DNA of 7,862 nucleotides from Cyanobacteriota bacterium (GCA_027483425.1 JAIXUR010000052.1:1-7862); one strand, 5' to 3'. Positions 1 to 6,918 are shown, numbered from the stretch's first letter. Program-made: numbers and translations. The notes: a model not told the origin generated them from the letters alone.

Positions 1-201
1 CTTTAGGCTCGACATCACCGAGGTGGCAATAGAGGCTGCCTTACTCAGGGCAGATTTGATACTCTGCTCACTCCTATAGAGCGTTTCATCCAAGATCGAA
101 ACTTCTTCTACTGTGCTGCTATCTAGAGGTCTAGGCACTTCAACTCGGACAGCAGTACCATCTTCCAAGAGAAACTCAGCTAATACCCTGTCTTTATTCA
201 T
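1..201 (-). CDS. Partial Trypco1-like (CU044_2847 family) small protein, N-terminal 67 residues
   Basis: An open frame starts at ATG 199-201 and runs leftwards without a stop to the window edge, so the C-terminus is missing. The visible protein begins MNKDRVLAEFLLEDGTAVRV, followed by an acidic stretch and then an amphipathic helix of the type QSIKSALSKAASIATSVMSS. The order 'hydrophobic strand, LEDG turn, V-x-V-E-V/P strand, then a helix' is what I remember of the trypsin-co-occurring domain 1 (Trypco1) family, small proteins often encoded beside trypsin-like peptidases or NTPase-centred conflict modules. No neighbour of that kind is visible because the gene points out of the window. An in-frame ATG at 217-219 would add six residues. 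I prefer the 201 start because the candidate promoter would begin transcription near 219. No clear Shine-Dalgarno is seen. The family assignment comes from recall of the pattern and is moderate to low; the open frame itself is more secure. Confidence 0.5.
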   Translation of the reverse strand, partial: MNKDRVLAEFLLEDGTAVRVEVPRPLDSSTVEEVSILDETLYRSEQSIKSALSKAASIATSVMSSLK

Positions 202-225
202 ACGGCTCTGCCCATCCATACACTG

Positions 226-254
226 ATAGTATTACTACCTTGACACTACTCCAA
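226..254 (-). promoter_or_regulatory. Candidate promoter for the leftward Trypco1-like gene
   Basis: On the minus strand, TTGGAG (249-254) and TACTAT (226-231) are separated by 17 bases. That is a reasonable sigma-70-type promoter, predicted to start transcription near 219 and give a short leader of about 18 bases to ATG 201. The match is by eye only. Confidence 0.35.
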
Positions 255-325
255 GCCAGAAATGGGGAATTCCGGAAAGGTATAGCCATCGCCGCTTTGG
301 TTAGGACACGTTGAAGACAAAACTC

Positions 326-353
326 TTGGAGTGGCTATGGCTATGGCTATAGT
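326..353 (+). promoter_or_regulatory. Candidate promoter for the M3 peptidase gene with a repeat spacer
   Basis: TTGGAG (326-331) and TATAGT (348-353) are separated by 16 bases. The spacer is built from the hexamer TGGCTA repeated three times (332-349), whose end overlaps the -10 element. Transcription would begin near 360 and give a leader of about 40 bases before ATG 400. The -10 match is good and the -35 is moderate; no experimental support is implied. Confidence 0.35.
332..349 (+). repeat. Hexanucleotide tandem repeat (TGGCTA)3
   Basis: Three perfect copies of TGGCTA begin at 332, 338 and 344, and a further T follows at 350. The repeat is non-coding and lies between the candidate -35 and -10 boxes upstream of the M3 peptidase gene. 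Confidence 0.8.
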
Positions 354-399
354 TGGAACACTCTAAGCTAAAGTCACGCCCCTTAGCCCGATCGCTCCT

Positions 400-2217
400 A
401 TGCCTAATCTGCATCAAACCTGGGACAACAGCCACTTCTACACCGGCAGTGACGATCCCCAGATCACCACCACCGTTGATCGCCTCAAAACTGACATCAT
501 CACCCTGGCCAATCTCTGCACCCCTTTTATTGAAACCCTCGAGATCGCCGAGCCCCTGCCCAGCGATCGGGTCGAGGGCCTGCTGGCCCAGGTTAGGGCT
601 GCTCACCAGCAGCGCACTGATACGGCTAAAGCGTTGGGCAACCTGCGCACCTTTATTGCCTCCATCCTCAGCGTTAACTCCCGCGATGCCAGCGCTAGCG
701 CCTGGAAACCCACCCTCCAACAGCTCAGCGCCGAAATCAGCCAAGCCACCAAAGCCTTGGATATTTTTCTCCTGCGGGTCGACGATGACTTCATTCAGGC
801 CCTCGGGGCCGATCCGGTGCTCGAAGAGCTGAGCTTCTCGCTCCAGCACCAGCGCCAACTCAAGGACCAACTGCTCAGCCTAGGGGAAGAAAAGCTGATC
901 ACCGGCCTGGCCGTAAATGGGCTCCAGGGATGGGGCAACCTCTACACCGAGCTATCGGGCACATTGCAATGCACCGTGGATGGTCAATCCGTTGGGTTGG
1001 CCAAGGCCTTTAATCTGCTCAGTTCCCCCGATCGCACGATTCGCTCTGAAGCCTGGCATGGCGTCAACGCCGCCTGGGAAAGTCGAGCCGAGACGGTGGC
1101 GGCCATTCTCAATGCCATCAACGGTTGGCGGCTGGCGGAGACGAAACAGCGGGGGCACCACCGCAGCCTGCACTACCTCGACAAAAGCTGTCACCAAAGC
1201 CGCATTGATCGGGCCACCCTCGAGGCCATGATGGCCGCCACCTATGACCGGCGCTCCATCGGCCAGCGCGCCCTCAAGGCCATGGGCAAGCTTCTAGCCA
1301 TCCAGCCCATGGCTCCCTGGGATCTATTCGCCCCGCCTCCGGCCAGGCGTCAGTCCCAGGGGTTTACCTTTGACGAGGCCATTGATTTAGTGGCTAACGC
1401 CTTTCGGTCGTTCAACCCGGCCATGGGAGACTTTGTGGTGATGATGGCGGAAAAGGGCTGGATCGACGCCAAGCCCACTCCGAATCGGGCCACGGGGGCC
1501 TACTGCACCAGCTTCTCAGAGCCTAAGGAACCGCGTATTTTTATGACCTTCGAGGGCAGCATGAACAACGTGCTGACCTTGGCCCACGAACTGGGTCATG
1601 CCTGGCACAACTGGGTCATGCAGGATCTGCCGCGCTACAAAACCTACTACCCCATGACCTTGGCCGAGACCGCCAGTATTTTTGGCGAAACCCTGGTGCG
1701 AGATGCTCTGTTTGAGCAGGCCAGCACCCCAGAACAAAAGCTGAACATTGCCTGGGAAGACGGGGCTGCCGCGATCACGTTTCTGCTCAACATTCCCGCC
1801 CGGTTTACCTTTGAGCAAAAATTGGTCGAGGCCCGCCGCCAGGGGTTTGTGATTGCTGACACCCTCAAGACCATGATGGGGGACAGTTGGCAGCATTGGT
1901 ACGAAGACAGCCTCGGTAGCTACGATCCGATGTTCTGGGCCAGTAAGCTGCATTTCTCTATTTCAGAGCTGGGTTTTTACAACTACCCCTACCTGTTTGG
2001 CTATTTATTTAGCCTGGGCATCTATGCCCAAAAAGACCACTCCGGCCCTGGGTTCAATGATCTATACACCGAGCTACTGCGGGATACCGGCCGCATGACG
2101 GCGGAGGATTTGGTCCAGCGCCACCTCCACCAAGACATCCGCCAAGCCGAATTTTGGCAGGCCAGTTTGACGATTGTTGACCGGGCTGTCAGTCGATTAG
2201 AGGGCTTGGCGGGGTAG
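400..2217 (+). CDS. M3 family oligoendopeptidase (PepF-like zinc metallopeptidase)
   Basis: The 605-residue product is a typical length for PepF/M3B peptidases, cytoplasmic zinc enzymes that cut short peptides internally and finish protein or signal-peptide turnover. The helical N-terminal region (about 1-190, with an oligopeptidase F-type segment near 105-185) precedes the M3 catalytic domain (about 200-590). The zinc site is complete: HELGH at 396-400, with E423 in LAETASIFGE as the likely third ligand and E397 as the catalytic base. The substrate-side motifs NRATGAYC (near 362-369) and the Tyr-rich FYNYPYLFGY (526-535) are in place. No signal peptide is seen. ATG 400 is the first good start and has no obvious Shine-Dalgarno, which is common in cyanobacteria. 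The gene contains no perfect GCGATCGC octamer, whereas the ABC gene has five. It stands alone, diverging from the leftward gene. The family is certain; the exact substrate is unknown. Confidence 0.93.
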   Translation: MPNLHQTWDNSHFYTGSDDPQITTTVDRLKTDIITLANLCTPFIETLEIAEPLPSDRVEGLLAQVRAAHQQRTDTAKALGNLRTFIASILSVNSRDASASAWKPTLQQLSAEISQATKALDIFLLRVDDDFIQALGADPVLEELSFSLQHQRQLKDQLLSLGEEKLITGLAVNGLQGWGNLYTELSGTLQCTVDGQSVGLAKAFNLLSSPDRTIRSEAWHGVNAAWESRAETVAAILNAINGWRLAETKQRGHHRSLHYLDKSCHQSRIDRATLEAMMAATYDRRSIGQRALKAMGKLLAIQPMAPWDLFAPPPARRQSQGFTFDEAIDLVANAFRSFNPAMGDFVVMMAEKGWIDAKPTPNRATGAYCTSFSEPKEPRIFMTFEGSMNNVLTLAHELGHAWHNWVMQDLPRYKTYYPMTLAETASIFGETLVRDALFEQASTPEQKLNIAWEDGAAAITFLLNIPARFTFEQKLVEARRQGFVIADTLKTMMGDSWQHWYEDSLGSYDPMFWASKLHFSISELGFYNYPYLFGYLFSLGIYAQKDHSGPGFNDLYTELLRDTGRMTAEDLVQRHLHQDIRQAEFWQASLTIVDRAVSRLEGLAG

Positions 2218-2397
2218 GCGCAGCCCTGTCCTCCGCTCTTTAACCAGCCCTTTCGATCAACCCTTTTAAACCGAGTTCTCGTTCCTGAAGTATGCTTTGC
2301 AGAGAGTTCCTGCAGGGCACCAATGTCCTCATTGTCGAGGGTGCGGCCCTTCTCGTCCTTGACGACCCACGACTAGCCTTCCATTGCAGACCTAACC

Positions 2398-3522
2398 ATG
2401 GATATTCTTAACCTCCTCACCCGACTGCTGCTGTGGCTGGGCATTGGCTACTTTCTGTGGTGGATTCTCAAAAAGTTTATTCCGACCAACTTTCTCACCT
2501 GGTTTGGCGGGGCTATGATCTTGGCCCTGGTGGCCGGGGCATTCTTGTTTCCGGACGACAGCACCATTGGGATATTTTGGCAGTTTTTGGTTTTTCCGCT
2601 GTCGCCCTTGGGTGGGTCGATTCTGCTGCTGGCCCTGGCGCTGAGCAACGGCATGACAAAAGTCAACGGTCGCATGGTGATGGTGGCGCTGCTGATTTTG
2701 TTGTTTAGCAGCATGCCCCTGGTGGCGCGGGCCTTGGTCAACCATTCTGAACAGTCGGTGGAGCGAGCCTACCTGAGTCAGCGGCGGTTGTGTAGCGATA
2801 TTTGCCCGGCTATTAATGAAGTGCCCGTCGACCGGGCGGTGTCCATTGTGGTGGTGGGCGATAATGCCGATGCTTACCGCCTGACCAACGCCCTCAACAG
2901 CCGCATTGATGCTGACAACCCCCTGGACCCGGTGCTGGTGGCGCGGCTGAACAGTGCCGCCAATGTCTACAACCGCATTAATCTAGCTCGCCCCTTTGTC
3001 ACCGTCACCGCCGGGCCCCGGTTTGGCAGTGGCGAAGAGCAGGAACCCCTCAGGCAGGCCATTCGCCAGCAGTTGGTGAGCCGGGGCGTGCCTGATGAGA
3101 GCATTCGGGTTGAGGCGACCGGCACCGACATTCGCCGCACGGTGGTCGACCAAAAGAACTTTTTGACGGAGCAGCAGTTGTTTGTCGAGCCGCCCCGCGC
3201 TGGCCCCTTTGACCTTGAACGCACCAATCGCGATGCCAACCGGGTGGTGCTGGTGGCCCCCGCCTTAACTATGCGTCGCGCGGCCCTGGCCTTTGAACAT
3301 GAGGGCATTCAGGTGGTGGCTGCCCCGACAGAGCTCTACGGTACTCCCAGGCTTGAAGGCCGTGATACCCTGGCCCGTCTGGCCGACCTGGCCCCCAACG
3401 TCAATGCGCTGGTGCTGACTAGTCGCTACTGGGGAGAGCTGCTGAGCTCGGTTTACTATTACCTGCGGGGCTGGATGCCGCCCTTTAGGATGCAGTGGGA
3501 ACAGGTGGTTGAAACCCTTTAG
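2398..3522 (+). CDS. Membrane protein with a divergent YdcF/ElyC/SanA (DUF218) domain
   Basis: The 374-residue product has a hydrophobic N-terminal third with about four membrane segments (near 4-23, 35-52, 58-83 and 92-114). A soluble domain of roughly 145-365 follows. That domain shows the YdcF-type order: a strand VSIVVVGDNADAYRL (148-162), a strand ending in a Gly turn (RPFVTVTAGPRFG, 198-210), a helix with QLVSRGVPDESIRVE (225-239), a Thr-rich helix start (TGTDIRRTV), and VVLVAPALTMRRAALAFE (283-300) followed by GIQVVAAP. In typical members the last motif reads like 'TS-x-x-H-x-x-RA'; here the His is replaced (ALTMRRA). DUF218 proteins such as ElyC and SanA act in envelope integrity or lipid-carrier metabolism, but the biochemical role is unsettled. 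The start is the first Met, directly before the first hydrophobic helix, and no Shine-Dalgarno is visible. The gap to the ABC gene is 145 bases. Confidence 0.75.
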   Translation: MDILNLLTRLLLWLGIGYFLWWILKKFIPTNFLTWFGGAMILALVAGAFLFPDDSTIGIFWQFLVFPLSPLGGSILLLALALSNGMTKVNGRMVMVALLILLFSSMPLVARALVNHSEQSVERAYLSQRRLCSDICPAINEVPVDRAVSIVVVGDNADAYRLTNALNSRIDADNPLDPVLVARLNSAANVYNRINLARPFVTVTAGPRFGSGEEQEPLRQAIRQQLVSRGVPDESIRVEATGTDIRRTVVDQKNFLTEQQLFVEPPRAGPFDLERTNRDANRVVLVAPALTMRRAALAFEHEGIQVVAAPTELYGTPRLEGRDTLARLADLAPNVNALVLTSRYWGELLSSVYYYLRGWMPPFRMQWEQVVETL

Positions 3523-3576
3523 GGCCATTCTGGCGGCGAAAATTTTGAATAGGGATCCCAGGGTTGTGGCCATCCC

Positions 3577-3603
3577 GTAGGGGCGAACCAACGTGTTCGC
3601 CCC
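3577..3603 (+). repeat. GTAGGGGCG-type inverted repeat, copy 1
   Basis: GTAGGGGCG starts at 3577. GGGGCGAAC (3580-3588) and GTTCGCCCC (3595-3603) form a perfect 9-bp stem with a 6-base loop. A similar element sits at the right end of the window (7834-7858). From memory, short hairpins beginning GTAGGGGCG are scattered in intergenic regions of many cyanobacteria, so this is probably a dispersed repeat. No T-run follows directly, so it is not a classical terminator. Confidence 0.75.
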
Positions 3604-3624
3604 CATCCCCGCTCTAAATGGGGG
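3600..3624 (+). promoter_or_regulatory. Second hairpin overlapping the inverted repeat, upstream of the ABC gene
   Basis: CCCCCAT (3600-3606) and ATGGGGG (3618-3624) form a perfect 7-bp stem with an 11-base loop, followed by only TTTC. Its left arm shares 3600-3603 with the right arm of the preceding hairpin, so the two full stems cannot form together. It could work as a weak terminator for the YdcF-like gene or as a leader structure for the ABC gene. Function is inferred from geometry alone. Confidence 0.4.
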
Positions 3625-3667
3625 TTTCAAATTCGTTTAGGATAAGGGGGCATTTACCGTAGGCGTT

Positions 3668-5416
3668 ATGGCGCGATCGCAGCTTAACAAACTAGGCACC
3701 TACCTCAGCCCCCACTGGCCCAGTGCGGCCCTGGGGATTGGTGCGCTTTTTGTCGTTAACCTAGTGGGGGTGTGGATACCGCTGCTGATTCGCAACGGCA
3801 TTGACGAGCTGCAGGTGACCTTTAGCTTTGGCCGGGTGATGTACTACGCCCTCATGGTGCTGGTGCTGGCCTCGGTGATGTGGGTGATTCGTATGGTGTC
3901 GCGCATTACCCTGTTTGGGGTGGGCCGCCAGGTCGAGTTTGACCTCAAGCAGCGCATCTTTCAACACCTGCTGGCCATGGAGCCCGCCTACTTTGGTCGC
4001 AACACTGCCGGAGAACTGATCAGCCGCGCCACCAGCGATGTGGACAACATTCGTCGCCTGCTGGGGTTCGCCATTCTGAGTTTGGCCAATACCCTGTTTG
4101 CCTACGCCCTGACGGTGCCGGTCATGCTCTCCATTAGCGTGCGGCTGACGCTGATTTCACTGCTGGTTTACCCCGTCATGCTGGCGCTGGTGCAAACCTT
4201 CAGCGATCGCCTGCGTCGGCAACAGCTGGATGTGCAGGAGCGTATCGCTGACCTCAGCGATCTGATTCAAGAAGATATGAGCGGCATTGCGCTGATCAAG
4301 ATCTACGCCCAAGAGGACAACGAGCGCCGGGCCTTTGACCGTCTCAACAATAGGCTGCTCGACACTAACCTCACCCTAGCCCGCACCCGCACCACGCTGT
4401 TTCCGCTGCTGGGGGGGCTGGCCAGCATCAGCCTGTTGGTCATTTTGGCCACCGGGGCGGGTGCGATCGCCGACGGGTTGCTCACCGTGGGCGACTTTGT
4501 GGCCCTGCTGCTCTACGTTGAGCGCCTGGTGTTTCCCACGGCGCTGCTGGGCTTTACCATCACCGCCTACCAGCGGGGCGAGGTCAGCATCAACCGGGTC
4601 GAAGAAATTTTAGATGCCGAGCCCAGGGTACAGACGGCCTCCACGGCCATTCCTCTGCCCCTGGAGCAGGTGAGGGGGGCCCTGGAGGCCCGCCAGCTCA
4701 GCTATGCCTACCCCGACGGCAAAGCCCCGGCCCTCGACGGGGTGAACTTTGCGATCGCCCCCGGAGAGCAAATTGCCATCGTGGGCCCCATCGGCTCGGG
4801 CAAGTCTACCCTGGCCAACGCCCTGCCCCGCCTGCTCGATATTGGCCCCGGTCAGCTCTACCTCGACGGCTACGACGTCACCGAGCTGCCCCTGGCCGAT
4901 CTGCGCCGCGCGATCGCCTACGTGCCCCAAGATAGCTTTCTCTTTAGCACCAGCATCAACGACAACATCCGCTACGGCGTACCGCAGATGGAATTTCCTG
5001 AAGTAGAGTACGCCGCCAAGCAGGCGCAGATGGACACCGAAATTGCCAACTTTCCCCAGCAGTACGACACCATCGTGGGCGAACGGGGCATTACCCTCTC
5101 CGGTGGCCAGCGACAGCGCACCGCCCTAGCCCGCGCCCTGGTGATCGATGCCCCCATTCTGGTGCTCGACGACGCCCTCTCCAGCGTCGACAACCGCACC
5201 GCTACGGCCATTCTCAACGCTCTCTCCGAGGGCACCCAGCAAAAAACCGTGCTGTTTATTTCCCACCAGATGTCTGCTGCGGCCACCGCTGACCGCATTT
5301 TTGTCATGGATCAGGGCCGCATTGTCCAGCAGGGCCACCACCGCGAGTTGGTACAGCAGGCTGGCCTCTACCGCGACCTGTGGGAACAGCACCAGCTCGA
5401 ATCGGCCCTGCAGTAG
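3668..5416 (+). CDS. ABC exporter half-transporter (fused membrane and ATPase domains), MdlA/BmrC-like
   Basis: The 582-residue product has the usual length of a type IV ABC exporter half-transporter, which dimerises in the inner membrane and uses ATP to export drugs, lipids or peptides. Six membrane segments fall near 18-42, 54-79, 131-153, 156-176, 244-270 and 278-300. The nucleotide-binding domain (about 335-575) has Walker A GPIGSGKST (373-381), Q-loop Gln421, signature LSGGQ (477-481), Walker B ILVLDD ending at D501-D502, D-loop SSVD and switch His533. The residue after the Walker B Asp is Asp502, where fully active sites usually have Glu. This pattern, together with the C-terminal HQLESALQ tail, resembles E. 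coli MdlA and the degenerate-site halves of heterodimeric exporters (BmrC, TM287). No partner half is encoded in the window. ATG 3668 lies shortly after TAGG, a weak ribosome site. The substrate cannot be predicted. Confidence 0.92.
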   Translation: MARSQLNKLGTYLSPHWPSAALGIGALFVVNLVGVWIPLLIRNGIDELQVTFSFGRVMYYALMVLVLASVMWVIRMVSRITLFGVGRQVEFDLKQRIFQHLLAMEPAYFGRNTAGELISRATSDVDNIRRLLGFAILSLANTLFAYALTVPVMLSISVRLTLISLLVYPVMLALVQTFSDRLRRQQLDVQERIADLSDLIQEDMSGIALIKIYAQEDNERRAFDRLNNRLLDTNLTLARTRTTLFPLLGGLASISLLVILATGAGAIADGLLTVGDFVALLLYVERLVFPTALLGFTITAYQRGEVSINRVEEILDAEPRVQTASTAIPLPLEQVRGALEARQLSYAYPDGKAPALDGVNFAIAPGEQIAIVGPIGSGKSTLANALPRLLDIGPGQLYLDGYDVTELPLADLRRAIAYVPQDSFLFSTSINDNIRYGVPQMEFPEVEYAAKQAQMDTEIANFPQQYDTIVGERGITLSGGQRQRTALARALVIDAPILVLDDALSSVDNRTATAILNALSEGTQQKTVLFISHQMSAAATADRIFVMDQGRIVQQGHHRELVQQAGLYRDLWEQHQLESALQ

Positions 5417-5430
5417 TTTTTAGCCACAGG

Positions 5431-5460
5431 TTTCAGCTACTGGGGTTTCAGCTACTGGGG
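5431..5460. repeat. 15-bp tandem duplication between convergent genes
   Basis: TTTCAGCTACTGGGG occurs twice in tandem (5431-5445 and 5446-5460); the identity extends two bases to the left (GG). The right copy contains the ycf37 stop codon (5448-5450, read on the minus strand) and its last residues, so the duplication reproduces the same stop and tail just past the gene end. CTACTG in the left copy (5437-5442) can also pair with CAGTAG at the ABC stop (5411-5416), a weak 6-bp stem. Confidence 0.85.
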
Positions 5461-5981
5461 GCCAGGCGTTTTTTGAGGGCGTCGGCTCGACGGCGGGCCG
5501 TGGCATTCTTGGGTTCTAGGGCCAGGGCGGCGGCATAGTTCTCCAGGGCCTGGGCCGTGAGCTGCTTGCGCTCGTAGCTGTGGCCCAGGTTGTTGAGGGC
5601 CGTGACGTACTCCGGTGAGATCTTCAGGGCCTCTTTGTAGTTGCGAATCGCTAGGTCGTACTGATCCTGGGCAAAGTAGGCGTACCCCAGCGCGTTGTAA
5701 ACCACCGCCGCATTTTCGAGTTCGCCGTCGTCGAGCTGCTTGAGGGCCTGTTGCAGGTACAGGGCGGCCTGGGTATACAATTTTTTGTCGAGCAGCAGGC
5801 TACCCAGTTCGTAGTACTCCTGGGCCGTCCCTTTTTCTTTACCCAGCTGCGATTGCAGCCGCCCCAGGGTGGTCTCAATGCGGCGGGTCTTGATCACCTG
5901 GCGCACCACGAAAAAGGCAGCCACGCCCAGCAACGCCAGCAGAATACCCAGGTATATAAGGAGCAGGTTGCTGTTTTCCAT
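5448..5981 (-). CDS. ycf37: Ycf37, TPR-repeat photosystem I assembly/stability factor
   Basis: The 177-residue product has one N-terminal membrane segment (about 5-28) followed by a basic stretch RQVIKTRR, suggesting that the rest faces the cytoplasm by the positive-inside rule. Three tetratricopeptide repeats follow: about 53-86 (YYELGSLLLDKKLYTQA), 91-123 (YNALGYAYFAQDQYDLAIRN) and 124-157 (ALNNLGHSYERKQLTAQALE). The length, single anchor, three TPRs and the near-invariant phrases 'YFAQDQYDLAIRNYKEAL' and 'PEYVTALNNLGHSYE' match Ycf37 of cyanobacteria and red algal plastids (Slr0171 in Synechocystis; Pyg7 in plants), which supports photosystem I assembly and stability at the thylakoid. It lies 43 bases downstream of the substrate-binding protein gene on the same strand and converges on the ABC gene with 31 bases between stops. 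No Shine-Dalgarno is evident before ATG 5979-5981. A generic TPR protein is the alternative, but I consider it much less likely. Confidence 0.85.
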   Translation of the reverse strand: MENSNLLLIYLGILLALLGVAAFFVVRQVIKTRRIETTLGRLQSQLGKEKGTAQEYYELGSLLLDKKLYTQAALYLQQALKQLDDGELENAAVVYNALGYAYFAQDQYDLAIRNYKEALKISPEYVTALNNLGHSYERKQLTAQALENYAAALALEPKNATARRRADALKKRLAPSS

Positions 5982-6024
5982 CCGGTCTAGGTTCGTAGTT
6001 GAGGACTACCCTATCTTGCCATGG

Positions 6025-6792
6025 CTAGGGCAACCCCCAGAAGGTGGCCCGTTCTTCTAGCCAGCCATTGTCGTGCCAAGTGGCGACGGTTTCGTTCACC
6101 AAGGTCCTTAGATCGGTGTACTGGGTGCCCCTAGGCAGGGCGATCGCCAGGGGTTCCGCCGACAGCAGGCTAGGAATTAAGTGGTACCCACTCTGCTCCT
6201 GCTGCCACCCGGTTAGCACCGAGACATCCCCCGCAAACCCATCGATTTGGCCCGTGCTGAGACGCCTGAAAGCCTCCTGGTAGCTGGCCACCGGGGTCAG
6301 ACTCGCCAGGGGTAAGCTATAGCGCACCACCGCCACCGCGCTGGAGCCCTCCAACAGACCCAGCCGCTGCCGCTCCAGATCGGCCAGGGCTTTAAACCGA
6401 GGATCACGCACCAGGATCCCTGTACCGTCTAGGTAGTAGGGGGGACTAAAGCTGACCAGCCGCTGCCGTTCTGGGGTCATGGTCAGCCCGGCGATCGCCA
6501 CATCGGCCCGATCGTCTAAAACAGCGGGCAGACGGTCGCGATTGGGCACCACGGTAAACACCACTGCCTCCGGATCGGCAAAAATCTCCGCCGCCAGCCC
6601 GCGGGCAATGTCAACCTCGAGCCCGACCAGGCGATCGTCTCCATCTCGAAAACTCAGGGGGCGCCAGCCCTCGCGCACCGCTACCACCAGGTGCCCACGG
6701 GCGCGAATGGTGTCTAGATCCGCAGCAAAAACTGGGAGCACAGACAACTGTACCCCCAGGAGTAAACCAAACCCAAGCCAGTGAAATTGCAT
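6025..6792 (-). CDS. Periplasmic amino-acid-type substrate-binding protein (SBP_bac_3 family)
   Basis: The 255-residue product is the usual size for family 3 solute-binding proteins, which capture polar amino acids or similar small ligands. Residues 1-23 form a signal peptide with a hydrophobic core and a likely VFA-A cleavage site; there is no lipobox Cys, so the mature protein should be soluble in the periplasm. The first lobe shows GHLVVAVREGWRPLSF (33-48), GLEVDIARGLAAEI (57-70) and TMTPERQRLVSFSPPYY (104-120). R109 corresponds by position to the ligand-carboxylate Arg of glutamine-binding proteins, and D184 or D189 in GQIDGFAGDV to the amino-group Asp. The chain ends with the typical WLEERATFWGLP tail. 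No permease or ATPase gene is adjacent, so it is an orphan here. It lies 126 bases after rplT and 43 before ycf37. The start is the only Met before the signal peptide. The ligand is unknown. Confidence 0.88.
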   Translation of the reverse strand: MQFHWLGFGLLLGVQLSVLPVFAADLDTIRARGHLVVAVREGWRPLSFRDGDDRLVGLEVDIARGLAAEIFADPEAVVFTVVPNRDRLPAVLDDRADVAIAGLTMTPERQRLVSFSPPYYLDGTGILVRDPRFKALADLERQRLGLLEGSSAVAVVRYSLPLASLTPVASYQEAFRRLSTGQIDGFAGDVSVLTGWQQEQSGYHLIPSLLSAEPLAIALPRGTQYTDLRTLVNETVATWHDNGWLEERATFWGLP

Positions 6793-6885
6793 GGCACCGC
6801 CGTGTCTACCCTAGGACAACCCTGCCTTGGCCCGTACCCGGTTGCCTAGCAAGATCATCCCGAGAAAACCACGACTGGGATCTCC

Positions 6886-6912
6886 CTAGCGATTGAAATC
6901 TAGCGGTTCAAA
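6886..6912. repeat. Imperfect 13-bp direct repeat downstream of rplT
   Basis: CTAGCGATTGAAA (6886-6898) and CTAGCGGTTCAAA (6900-6912) match at 11 of 13 positions and are offset by 14 bases. They lie between the rplT stop and the substrate-binding protein gene. No function can be assigned; an operator or chance are both possible. Confidence 0.45.
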
Positions 6913-6918
6913 CAACCC

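Noticed and set aside
240..245. Perfect TTGACA on the plus strand upstream of the M3 gene
   Set aside because: No -10-like hexamer lies 16-19 bases downstream, so it is not supported as a promoter.
301..870. Long minus-strand open frame (189 codons) opposite the M3 gene
   Set aside because: It is antisense to a clear peptidase gene and shows no family features; GC-rich coding sequence often leaves such shadows.
2321..2334. Hairpin CAATG-TCCT-CATTG in the M3-YdcF spacer
   Set aside because: The 5-bp stem has no T-run and no supporting context, so it is too weak to call a terminator.
2292..2411. Plus-strand 39-codon open frame overlapping the start of the YdcF-like gene
   Set aside because: It has no ribosome site, no recognisable family and overlaps a real gene start in another frame.
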